Assembly (NCBI GenBank): GCA_030838265.1
Contig: JAUTXA010000137.1
Span: 1 to 13,503 of the forward strand
Direction of reading: 5' to 3'
Source: Actinomycetota bacterium
GTDB taxonomy: Bacteria > Actinomycetota > Acidimicrobiia > Acidimicrobiales > BP-101
Length of the DNA stretch: 13,503 nucleotides
Both the position numbers and the translations under genes were made by a program. The notes under the pieces were generated by a model. It searched no databases and was not told the DNA's origin. It saw only the letters and a program-made list of their open reading frames with translations. This document shows, in pieces, positions 1-8,346 of the stretch. Position 1 is the stretch's first letter; each line of letters begins with the position of its first letter.

Positions 1-20
1 GGCCAGCCCCGGCTCCGCCG

Positions 21-1571
<1,551 letters not shown>

Positions 1572-1641
1572 GGCCCGCTCAGGCTACCGGTCACCGGTGG
1601 ATCGCTCCCACCCGCCAGTGTCAGGTCGCGCCCGTCCATGA

Positions 1642-1690
1642 GGACTCTGTCGCGATGACCGGAAATAGTCATGCCAACGCGACAGAGTCC
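1642..1690. repeat. 49-nt nested inverted repeat (13-bp perfect arms)
   Basis: The left arm GGACTCTGTCGCG (1642-1654) is the exact reverse complement of CGCGACAGAGTCC (1678-1690). Inside lies a second pair, ATGAC (1655-1659) and GTCAT (1668-1672), around an A/T-richer 8-nt core (1660-1667); five unpaired bases, GCCAA (1673-1677), sit on the right side only. It lies upstream of both flanking genes, so it is not placed as a terminator. No clear target-site duplication flanks it. It could be a MITE or a collapsed pair of insertion-sequence ends, an operator or attenuating hairpin, or a chance-retained repeat. The palindrome itself is certain; its role is unknown. Confidence 0.9.
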
Positions 1691-1711
1691 AAGGGCCGCT
1701 CCTGGGGCGCG

Positions 1712-1717
1712 TAGCGT
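1712..1717 (+). promoter_or_regulatory. Possible -10 element for leaderless aat transcript
   Basis: TAGCGT fits the actinobacterial TANNNT -10 pattern and ends eight bases before the GTG at 1726, the spacing expected for a leaderless mRNA. There is no good Shine-Dalgarno at the usual distance from this start and no recognisable -35. This is a weak, position-based inference. Confidence 0.25.
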
Positions 1718-1725
1718 CTCGTCCC

Positions 1726-2412
1726 GTGCCGGTCGAGCCGCCGCCGTCCCGATGGGCATTCGCTCGACCGGACGACGAGGACCGAGAGGACGACGACGTC
1801 GTCGGCGTCGGCGCCGACCTCGAGCCGGGCAGCCTGCTCGCCGCCTACCGCCACGGGATCTTCCCCATGCCGGTGGGGCGCAAGATGGCGTGGTGGTCGC
1901 CGAACCCGCGCGGCATCCTGCCCCTCGACGGGCTGAAGATCAGCCGGTCGCTGCGCAAGTCGGCGGCCCGCTTCGAGATCAGGGTCGACACCGCCTTCAC
2001 CGAGGTGATCGCCGGATGCGCCGACCCCGGCCGGGATGGAGAGTGGATCAGCAAGGCCATCCGCTCGGCGTACACCGAGCTGCATCGCCTGGGTTGGGTC
2101 CACAGCGTCGAGTCCTGGTCGAAGGAGACGGGTGAGCTGGCGGGCGGGCTGTACGGGGTGGCCATCGGAGGGCTCTTCGCCGGCGAGTCCATGTTCCACC
2201 GCCAGACCGACGCCTCGAAGGTGGCGCTCATCGGCCTCGTCGACCTCCTGCAAGAGGGACCGGACGGGGCCAACCCGGCCCGTCTCCTCGACGTGCAATG
2301 GGTGACGCCCCACCTGGCCAGCCTCGGCGCGGTCGAGATCCCCCGTCTCGACTACCTCGACCGGGTCTCCGCCGCCCTCGAGCTCGAGCTGCCTCCCGCC
2401 TTCAGTGCTTGA
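1726..2412 (+). CDS. aat: Leucyl/phenylalanyl-tRNA--protein transferase
   Basis: This cytoplasmic enzyme transfers Leu or Phe from aminoacyl-tRNA to N-terminal Arg/Lys of proteins, marking them for ClpS/ClpAP-type degradation in the N-end rule pathway. The 228-residue length is typical. Family motifs appear in order: YRHGIFPMP (41-49), WWSPNPRGILP (56-66), WISKAIRSAYTELHRLGWVHSVE (107-129, described by its ends), GGLYGVAIGGLFAGESMF (140-157, with Glu154) and LDVQWVTPHLASLGAVEI (188-205, with Asp189 and Gln191 in the catalytic D-x-Q position). The GTG start gives a somewhat longer acidic N-terminus (DDEDREDDD, 16-24) than strictly needed, so a slightly later start is possible. The gene stands alone on the plus strand and its last 11 nt overlap the end of the convergent exonuclease gene. 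Assignment is secure. Confidence 0.95.
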   Translation: MPVEPPPSRWAFARPDDEDREDDDVVGVGADLEPGSLLAAYRHGIFPMPVGRKMAWWSPNPRGILPLDGLKISRSLRKSAARFEIRVDTAFTEVIAGCADPGRDGEWISKAIRSAYTELHRLGWVHSVESWSKETGELAGGLYGVAIGGLFAGESMFHRQTDASKVALIGLVDLLQEGPDGANPARLLDVQWVTPHLASLGAVEIPRLDYLDRVSAALELELPPAFSA

Positions 2413-3301
2413 CCTTGGCCCCCAAGGCGAGGGCCTTCTCGAGGACGCGCTCGCCGTCGATGGCCGCGCAGAACTCGGCGAACCCGACGGCCGGCCCGGG
2501 CCAGCGCAACGTCCCGACCGAGGGCAGCAGGTCGCGCTCGACCCGCAGGGTGGCCAGCAGCTTGAAGAGCCGGGCGTCCTCCATCTGGTTGGCCAGGGTG
2601 AGGGCCAGCGTCCCCGCGCCGCGCACCGGCACGTCCCACTGACCGGGCGACAGCGGGATGTCCTCGATGTGGCCGTAGCGGGCCAGCACCGCCGCTGTCG
2701 TCTTGGCGCCCCAGCCCGGCAGCCCGGGGAAGCCGTCGCTCGAGTCGCCGACCAAGGCGAGGTAGTCGGGGATCGACGTCGGCTCGACCCCGAACTTGGC
2801 CTTGATGCCGTCGGCGTCGTAGAGCACCTGCTTGCGGCGGTCGAGCTGGACGACACGGCTGCCCACCACGCACTGGCCGAGATCCTTGTCGGGGGTGCAG
2901 ATGATGACCTGCTCGACCTCGGGGTCGTCAGCCGCCACCGCTGCGGCCGAGGCCAAGGCGTCGTCGGCCTCGTACTCCACCATGGGCCACACCACGACGC
3001 CCATGGCAGCCAGGCCCTCCTCGAGCAGCGGGAACTGGACCAGCAGCTCGGGCGGCATGCCGGCTGAGCTCTTGTAGCCCGGCCAGAGATGGTTGCGGAA
3101 GGACTCGACCACGTGGTCGGTGGCCACCCCGATGTGCGTCACGCCCTCGTCGAGCATGTACAGGAGCGAGTTGAGGACGCCCCGGGTGGCCGCCGTGGTC
3201 GAGGTCCGCGCCTCCTCGGGCAGGCCGTAGTGATGGCGGAACAGCTCGTACGTGCCGTCGATGAGGTGGACCTTCACCGCCGCATCGTGGCACGGCGCCA
3301 C
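2402..3301 (-). CDS. Stand-alone 5'-3' exonuclease / flap endonuclease (PolA exonuclease-domain family)
   Basis: Predicted structure-specific 5' nuclease of the FEN/PIN-like superfamily, acting on DNA flaps or RNA primers in replication and repair. The 299 residues contain only the nuclease domain, with no polymerase. Acidic metal ligands of the family are visible: Asp15 (LIDGTYELFR), Asp62, Glu111/Asp113/Asp114 (EADDA), Asp138/Asp140 (TPDKDL) and Asp186/Asp189 (VGDSSDGFPGLPG), followed by the helix-hairpin-helix-like H3TH motif (190-210). I chose the GTG at 3301 because GGAGGTGA, a near-perfect anti-SD match, lies upstream (3312-3319), although spacing is long. A GTG at 3277 would begin exactly at the family-like VKVHLIDGTYELFR and is a real alternative. 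It starts 51 nt downstream of the marP-like gene and may be the operon's last cistron. Mycobacterial stand-alone FEN proteins are the likely relatives. Confidence 0.9.
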   Translation of the reverse strand: MAPCHDAAVKVHLIDGTYELFRHHYGLPEEARTSTTAATRGVLNSLLYMLDEGVTHIGVATDHVVESFRNHLWPGYKSSAGMPPELLVQFPLLEEGLAAMGVVVWPMVEYEADDALASAAAVAADDPEVEQVIICTPDKDLGQCVVGSRVVQLDRRKQVLYDADGIKAKFGVEPTSIPDYLALVGDSSDGFPGLPGWGAKTTAAVLARYGHIEDIPLSPGQWDVPVRGAGTLALTLANQMEDARLFKLLATLRVERDLLPSVGTLRWPGPAVGFAEFCAAIDGERVLEKALALGAKVKH

Positions 3302-3352
3302 CTCGAGGGTCTCACCTCCGCCGACGCCGCGCCCCCCTCCAGTGTCAACGCG

Positions 3353-4522
3353 TCAGGCGGCGCAGGGCCCAGTGTCGGCGGCGGCGGACTGGCTCTGGGC
3401 CTCCTTGACCTTCGGCACCACCTCGTCGGACGTGAGGGCGTAGCCGATGCCGTTCTCGCTGGTCGACTTGGCGAACACCACCCCGAACACCGCTCCGTCG
3501 CTGCGGGCGATGGGGCCGCCCGAGTTGCCGTGCTCGACGTCGGCCTGCAGCTCGTAGATCGATCGGGTGGTGAGGTTGCGGCCGTAGATGTCGCGACCCT
3601 CGGCGTCCATCTGGCGCAGCACGGCGCCGGGCACGGCCTTGAGTGGGCCCCCGAGCGGATACCCCATCACGGCCCCGCTCGTCCCTCGCCCGAAGGTCTG
3701 GGCCAGCAGGGTTAGCGGCGCACCGGCCAGGCCGCCGGCTCGCAGCACCGCGATGTCGAGGTTCGGGTCGAACACCACGACGGTGGCGGAGTGCTCGCCC
3801 CTCGAGTCGAAGATGGCGGGGCGCGACATGCCGGCCACGACGTGGGCGTTGGTCACCACCAGGCCGGGAGCGGCGACGAAACCTGACCCCTCGGCGACGG
3901 CTCCGCACGCCGGCCCCTGGACCTTGACCACCGAGGCTTGGTCCTTGGCCAGGATGGCGCGCACGGTGGGGTCCGCCGGTGGCGCAACGGGTTCGGCCGG
4001 GCGGGGCTCGAGCTGGGCGAAGACGTCGGGGAGGTTCCGGGGCTGCACGATGCCGCCGATGCGGGCGAAGACCGATGGCGCCGGGGGAAGCCGCCCGTCG
4101 AGGGCGCGAAGAATCTTGGATTGCTGGATCGCCGGCCCCAACCCGAGGTTCGGAACGCGGGCCAGCATCGAGCCGATGAGCCAGGCCGCCAAGAGAGTCG
4201 ATGCGCCGGCCACCAGAGCGCCGAGGAAGGAGTCGACCGCGCCGAGGTTGAAACGACGGGCGGCGCGCCAGACGCTCGTCCCCACGCTTCGGCCCAGGCC
4301 GCCGACGAGCGACGCCATGCCGAACACCACGGCCAGCGAGATCACGGCCTGGCTCTGCGCGGTGTGGGCGTAGTGGGCCACGACGGGCGCCAGCCAGGCG
4401 CCGGCCGCCAGGCCAATGCCGAAACCGACGAAGCTCGTCACCTGGATGGCGGCGCCCAGCAGGATGCCGTGGGCGAGGGCGGCGAGGACGGCGGCGATGA
4501 TCACCAGGTCGAGGAGGTTCAC
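3353..4522 (-). CDS. marP: CvpA-domain membrane serine protease, MarP-like
   Basis: Predicted membrane-anchored periplasmic or extracytoplasmic trypsin-like protease. In mycobacteria MarP is required for acid and envelope stress tolerance and cleaves the peptidoglycan hydrolase RipA. The 389 residues begin with about four hydrophobic helices (roughly 4-24, 26-45, 60-80, 97-120) of the CvpA type, then a linker and a chymotrypsin-fold domain. The triad is complete: His227 (TNAHVV), Asp256 (PNLDIAVL), Ser334 (GNSGGP). Cys206 (GPACGAV) and Cys387 (three residues from the C-terminus) sit where MarP has its activity-controlling disulfide. The start is the GTG at 4522: it forms a GTGA overlap with the stop of the DUF1028 gene and puts the first helix at the N-terminus. 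A longer frame to 4606 is Arg/Pro-rich and lies inside DUF1028. Translation is probably coupled. HtrA-type PDZ domains are absent. Confidence 0.9.
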   Translation of the reverse strand: MNLLDLVIIAAVLAALAHGILLGAAIQVTSFVGFGIGLAAGAWLAPVVAHYAHTAQSQAVISLAVVFGMASLVGGLGRSVGTSVWRAARRFNLGAVDSFLGALVAGASTLLAAWLIGSMLARVPNLGLGPAIQQSKILRALDGRLPPAPSVFARIGGIVQPRNLPDVFAQLEPRPAEPVAPPADPTVRAILAKDQASVVKVQGPACGAVAEGSGFVAAPGLVVTNAHVVAGMSRPAIFDSRGEHSATVVVFDPNLDIAVLRAGGLAGAPLTLLAQTFGRGTSGAVMGYPLGGPLKAVPGAVLRQMDAEGRDIYGRNLTTRSIYELQADVEHGNSGGPIARSDGAVFGVVFAKSTSENGIGYALTSDEVVPKVKEAQSQSAAADTGPCAA

Positions 4523-5418
4523 GGGTCGGGGAGGACGGCGTCGAGGAGGGCGGGGTCGTCGGGGAAGAGTCCCGATGCCGGAAGGCGACGCAGCAGCAGG
4601 GCCCACCCGTCGTGGTCCGCGAAGGCGGGGGCCAGAAGGGGCCGGGCCTCGTCAGCCTTGCCGGCGGCGGCCAAGGCCACCCCTTGCCAGAAGGACAGCT
4701 CGGGGTTGTCGGTCGAGGTGTCGGCCGCCGAGCGGTAGCGCTCGAGGGCGCCGGCCTCGTCGCCCGCGGCCATGGCCTCGTCACCCTCGTCCATGTGGCT
4801 GTAGGCCCGCCGCAGGCCGACGAGCCGGCGGAGCTCGACCAGCGGGTCGGGGTGGTCATCGACCCGCAGATCGAACCGCCGGTCGATCCAGGGTTGACCG
4901 GTGGGCTCACCGCTCACCACCACCAGGGCAGCCGACTGCCTGCCACGGATGTCGCCGCCCTCGGACTCGGCGGCGTCGAGGGCAGCCAGCAGCCGGGAGA
5001 CCAGGTCGCCCGCGGCCGCCTCGAACGCCTCGGCCATGGCGTCGGGCACCGTGGCGCGGCGCATCATGTTGGCCTGCACCGAGTAGCCCTCACCCGTGCG
5101 GTGCCCGGCGTCGGCAATGCAACGCTCGCCGGTGTGGGCGGCGGCCCGTCCCTGAGCATCGACGACCGCGAACTGGCGCATGGGCGCTCCGCCGTCGGAG
5201 GCTGCGAGGGCGGACACGATCTGGGCCGGGTCCTTCCCGGCCTTCAGCAATTCGATGCCGAGGGGTCCGAACGCGGGCTCGGCGAAGGCCTGGGTGGCCA
5301 CCGCGCCGACGCCGGCCAGCACGGCGGGGACGATGGCGCCCACGCAGAAGTAGTGCGACTGCACGGCGACACCCAGCTCACCGGTGCGCTGATCGCGGGC
5401 CACGATCGAATAGGTCAT
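4519..5418 (-). CDS. DUF1028 family protein with TPR-like C-terminus
   Basis: Residues 1 to about 205 match the DUF1028 (COG3342) pattern: MTYSIVARD (1-9), GELGVAVQSHYFCVGAIVP (13-31), GVGAVATQAFAEPAFGPLG (36-54), GEGYSVQANMM (109-119) and PWIDRRFDLRVDDHPDP (176-192). The family has an Ntn-hydrolase-like fold and no settled function. Residues about 209-297 are different: an Ala/Glu-rich helical part with NPELSFWQGVALAAAGKADEA (239-259, described by its ends) that reads like a tetratricopeptide-type helix pair, rather than the peptidoglycan-binding tail of some relatives. No signal peptide is seen. The ATG at 5418 is fixed by the family N-terminus. It lies 10 nt after the M16 stop without a clear Shine-Dalgarno; TAGAAC just upstream could be a -10 for a leaderless transcript. 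It overlaps marP by GTGA. Function unknown; product names such as pilin subunit used for this family are not supported here. Confidence 0.88.
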   Translation of the reverse strand: MTYSIVARDQRTGELGVAVQSHYFCVGAIVPAVLAGVGAVATQAFAEPAFGPLGIELLKAGKDPAQIVSALAASDGGAPMRQFAVVDAQGRAAAHTGERCIADAGHRTGEGYSVQANMMRRATVPDAMAEAFEAAAGDLVSRLLAALDAAESEGGDIRGRQSAALVVVSGEPTGQPWIDRRFDLRVDDHPDPLVELRRLVGLRRAYSHMDEGDEAMAAGDEAGALERYRSAADTSTDNPELSFWQGVALAAAGKADEARPLLAPAFADHDGWALLLRRLPASGLFPDDPALLDAVLPDP

Positions 5419-5428
5419 GTGACATGTT

Positions 5429-7279
5429 CTAACCGGCCGGGCCCGCTCGGCGACGGGCGAGATCCCGTCTCCTCCATCGCCATGCGATCCACGCCGCGAA
5501 CACGATCGAGACCAGCCCAACGAGACCGCCCAGCGCGCTTCCGGTCGCCTGCTCCCGGCACGGCCTCCTTTCGGCCGCGCCCACCGTCGACGGCAAACCA
5601 TGAAGAACCACCGCAACGCTGCTGCGCGAGCCACAGTCCAACTGGATCGTTATCCCGTACGGGCCCTCGGTCGACCGCTGCGGAGGCGACAACGCCAGCC
5701 CGAGGAGGAGGGCTGAGATCAGCACCCAGAGCAGCCATCCGAGGATCCGCGCCCGTCGCTGACCTCGACTGGTGGCCGGGAGCACGGACGGACGAGGTGG
5801 TGCGACAGGCGGTGGTCCGGTGCCCTCGCCCATTGCGACAAAGGCCGTCGGGTCGGCGTTGGAGTCGATGAGGGCGATGGCAGCGTTGCCGTCCTTCCAT
5901 TCCCAGGGCTTCACTCGGAGCAAGAAGCCGTCCTCGCCATACAGGACGCGAGATCCGTCAGCCCACCACAAGCACGCGGGGCATCGATCGAACTGCACCG
6001 TCGCCCTCCGGTCTTCGCCCATGACGACACTCAGCGCGACATCGCCAACGATGAGACGACGGCCGTCGTCCCGCCCGGCGGGAGGGAAGCCTCTGCCCTC
6101 GGCGACATCCTTCGACCAGACGTCGCCGCTGACGAACGGCTCACCCGGCGGTTCAGCCTCACGGTTCAACACCGCAATGGCTGAGGCGAGGAAGCGGGTC
6201 AACCGCTTGCCTTGGTGGCCGGTGGCCTCTCGGATTTCGCTCACGTTCTGCGCCGGAGTCCGGGGTTCGTCCTCTCCGAGCAGCTCACTGAGGGCGTAGC
6301 TGTCGAGCCAGCCCAGTGCCGCGTTCTCGTCGCCGTGGGCCCGGCTCAGTAGGTCGATGTCACGCTGGACCTCAGCGTCGTTGGGGCCTTCCGCCGCAAG
6401 CTCCTGGAGAGCGACCAAGATCTCCCGCAGCACCTCGCCTGCCTGCTCCGGGAGGGAATCGGCGCCGAGCACTACGTGTCCTGTTTGGGCATCGACACGG
6501 AGGTAGCCACCGCCGACCTCATAGGCCACCCCGAGCTCATGGCGGAGTCGCGTCTGCAGCCGTCGCTCCGCGATTCGGATGAGGCTCGAGGTTGCGATGT
6601 CACGGTCGACGAGTAGGCCTACGCCCGTCAGATGGGTGGCTTGGCGGAGGCAGTAGGGCAGGGGCACGTCGGCGTCCTTGGATTTCGGCCAGCTCAAGCG
6701 CGCCCCGTCCCGCAATGGCAGTTGCAGTCCCCGCGGGGGCGGCCCCGAAAGCCAGAGAGCTGCGTTCTGGCGAGTGAAGTTTTGGTCGGCCCAATACTGA
6801 ACATGGGCGGCATCCAGCCATCGAAGGCCGAGTTCGTCGTAGCCGAGTAGCCCCACGCCAGTCGGGCCGTACCGCCACGAGAGCATGCTCCCGGCCAAGC
6901 TCGGGCCGCGGCGCGAGGCCTCGACGCTCAAGATGCGGCGCTCGGTCTCCACTCGGGCCTCGGGGAGATGGGCGATGGTGGTCGCCACGTCGAGTAGGAA
7001 GCTCGCGACCTCGTCCTCGGAGCCCGAGGCCCAAAAGACTGTTCGTTGCTCGTCGACGAAACCATTCTTTTCGTGGTCACGCTCCATCAACGAGGCGAAG
7101 GCGAGATGCTCGACCAAATGTGAGATGCCTCGGTGGGAGAGGGGCTCGTGGCCCTGACCGACCCGGAACTGGAGGGCTACCCGGAAGGGACCGTCGAGCG
7201 GCAACCAGAAGGCGGGGACGCCGTCCACCTCGCCGCGCTGAACCTCGGGTCGCTGAGGGATGACGCCATCAGAAGGCAC
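5429..7279 (-). CDS. Membrane-anchored M16-family zinc metallopeptidase
   Basis: Predicted M16 (pitrilysin/insulinase/MPP-like) peptidase of 616 residues starting at the GTG at 7279, whose G is shared with the TAG stop of the amidohydrolase gene. The inverted zinc motif HLVEH is at 54-58; the distal ligand pair E-x6-E is Glu113/Glu120 (ETERRILSVE), with the usual seven-residue step. The second M16 domain carries the R-x6-Y pair Arg246/Tyr253 (RHELGVAY), so the core looks catalytically complete. After about residue 380 comes a module I do not recognise, with CPAC (433-436) and WWADGSRVLYGEDGF, then two hydrophobic helices (about 512-530 and 582-600) around a loop with two cysteines (549 and 574). 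Arg-rich stretches before helix 1 and after helix 2 suggest cytosolic peptidase and tail, and an external loop. Base composition looks somewhat less GC-rich than neighbours. It may be a more recent arrival in the operon. Substrate unknown. Confidence 0.85.
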   Translation of the reverse strand: MPSDGVIPQRPEVQRGEVDGVPAFWLPLDGPFRVALQFRVGQGHEPLSHRGISHLVEHLAFASLMERDHEKNGFVDEQRTVFWASGSEDEVASFLLDVATTIAHLPEARVETERRILSVEASRRGPSLAGSMLSWRYGPTGVGLLGYDELGLRWLDAAHVQYWADQNFTRQNAALWLSGPPPRGLQLPLRDGARLSWPKSKDADVPLPYCLRQATHLTGVGLLVDRDIATSSLIRIAERRLQTRLRHELGVAYEVGGGYLRVDAQTGHVVLGADSLPEQAGEVLREILVALQELAAEGPNDAEVQRDIDLLSRAHGDENAALGWLDSYALSELLGEDEPRTPAQNVSEIREATGHQGKRLTRFLASAIAVLNREAEPPGEPFVSGDVWSKDVAEGRGFPPAGRDDGRRLIVGDVALSVVMGEDRRATVQFDRCPACLWWADGSRVLYGEDGFLLRVKPWEWKDGNAAIALIDSNADPTAFVAMGEGTGPPPVAPPRPSVLPATSRGQRRARILGWLLWVLISALLLGLALSPPQRSTEGPYGITIQLDCGSRSSVAVVLHGLPSTVGAAERRPCREQATGSALGGLVGLVSIVFAAWIAWRWRRRDLARRRAGPAG

Positions 7280-8346
7280 TACGTGGCGCGGGGGTGGGTC
7301 CCGACGACCTCGAGGTCGGCGAGCTGCGCCGGGTCGAGGGTGTGGGGGTCGTCGGAGAGGATGGTGGCCCCGCACCACGTGTCGGTCATGATCGCCAGGG
7401 CATCGTCGAAGCCGATGGGCTTGGCCACCGCCTTGTCCTTGCCGTTGCGACCCCCCGTGACCAGCTCGGCCAGGCCGACGAGGGGGTCGAGCGTCTCGAT
7501 GGGGTAGTCCGACCCGGCGATCACCCGCACGCCGGCGTCGAACAGCAGCTGCCAGCGGTAGGCCGAGGCCATCCGATCACCGAGCGCCTCCCACCCCGCC
7601 TCGGCATCGGTCACCGCGAAGCCGGGCTGCAGGCAGATGACCACGCCCATGTCGGCCATGCGGGCCACGAGATCGGGATGCAGCACCTGGGCGTGCTCGA
7701 TGCGGGGCGCCTCGGCGCGCGCCGCCCCGGCATAGACCATGTCGTAGGCATCGAGGACGGCCTCGATGGCCCGGTCGCCGATGGCGTGGGTGGCCACCGT
7801 CCAACGCTCCTCGGCGTAGGGCTCGATGCGCGCCGCCAGGTGGCTGGAGTCGAGGAACAGCAGCCCTTGCTCGCCCGGCCGATCGTCGAAGGCGTGGCGC
7901 AGGGCGCAGGTACGAGGGCCGAGCCAGCCGTCGGCATAGAACTTCACGCCGATGATGTCGACCCACTCGTCGCCGGTGTGGTCCATGCGCTTGAGGTCGG
8001 CGGCACCGCTGGCGACGAGGATGCGCACTCGCGTCGGCAACGGTCCGCGCTGGCGCAGGGTCGTCAGAGCCTCGAAGTGAGCCCAGTCCGTCATCCCGGC
8101 TTCGGTGATCTCGACCAGCCCCAAGGCCGCGGCCTTGGCCAGCCCGGCCTCGATGGCGGCGGGCAGGTCGTCGGCCGTGGCCGGCTCGGGCGGCTGATCC
8201 ATCGGCGTCGAGCCGTCGTCGAAGATGGCGTGGTGATAGGCCGCCAGCTCGGCCGGGTTCGAGTAGTCGCAGGCTCCTTTGGCGCCGACCGACACCCGCA
8301 GGAGGTGGGTGTGGTGGTCGACGAAGCCAGGACCCTCCCAGGTCAC
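7279..8346 (-). CDS. Short YtcJ-like metal-dependent amidohydrolase
   Basis: Amidohydrolase-superfamily enzyme of the amidohydro_3/YtcJ type, substrate unknown. Metal-site residues are all present in the 355-residue product: His12 and His14 (GFVDHHTH), Lys135 (GVKFYADGWLG), His187 (ATHAIGDRAIEAVLDAYD), His218 (RIEHAQVLHPD) and Asp280 (AGSDYPIETLDPL). The GTG at 8346 overlaps the epimerase stop as GTGA and starts only 11 residues before the first metal ligand; upstream sequence in this frame is a shadow of the epimerase. The protein therefore lacks the N-terminal half of the composite beta-sandwich, about 50 residues in usual YtcJ proteins, and its C-terminus (LADLEVVGTHPRAT) retains only a trace of the closing strands. 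YtcJ relatives are normally over 500 residues. It may be a functional minimal TIM-barrel form or a decaying gene; the intact ligands and tight overlaps favour function. Confidence 0.82.
   Translation of the reverse strand: MTWEGPGFVDHHTHLLRVSVGAKGACDYSNPAELAAYHHAIFDDGSTPMDQPPEPATADDLPAAIEAGLAKAAALGLVEITEAGMTDWAHFEALTTLRQRGPLPTRVRILVASGAADLKRMDHTGDEWVDIIGVKFYADGWLGPRTCALRHAFDDRPGEQGLLFLDSSHLAARIEPYAEERWTVATHAIGDRAIEAVLDAYDMVYAGAARAEAPRIEHAQVLHPDLVARMADMGVVICLQPGFAVTDAEAGWEALGDRMASAYRWQLLFDAGVRVIAGSDYPIETLDPLVGLAELVTGGRNGKDKAVAKPIGFDDALAIMTDTWCGATILSDDPHTLDPAQLADLEVVGTHPRAT

Larger units (their letters stand above)
1572..1725. other. Divergent intergenic region between pccB and aat
   Basis: These 154 nt separate the 5' ends of two divergent genes and should hold both promoters. 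Seen directly: a tandem pair of ACCGGT hexamers one base apart (1586-1598) just upstream of the pccB start, the large nested inverted repeat at 1642-1690, and TAGCGT at 1712-1717, eight bases before the aat GTG. No convincing -35/-10 pair is visible for either gene. A short minus-strand reading frame crosses the region but has no family features and is not called. Confidence 0.6.

Noticed and set aside
3302..3352. Possible promoter (TTGACA on the minus strand, 3347-3342) before the exonuclease gene
   Set aside because: A perfect -35-like hexamer is present but nothing resembling a -10 follows at 16-19 nt, so I do not call an independent promoter.
4523..4606. N-terminal extension of the MarP-like protein to 4606
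   Set aside because: The extra 28 residues are Arg/Pro-rich, lie wholly within DUF1028 coding sequence, and the GTGA overlap at 4522 gives a family-like N-terminus.
5416..5426. Small palindrome CATGTGACATG over the DUF1028 start codon
   Set aside because: Eleven bases with 5-bp arms, partly forced by coding sequence; not distinguishable from chance.
5419..5634. 72-residue N-terminal extension of the DUF1028 protein
   Set aside because: It is the frame-shifted shadow of the M16 gene's C-terminal coding region; the DUF1028 family starts at MTYSIVARD.
7280..7378. Upstream start of the M16 gene at 7378
   Set aside because: The 33 extra residues are Pro/Arg-rich shadow of the amidohydrolase 3' end; the GTG at 7279 gives a normal M16 N-terminus.
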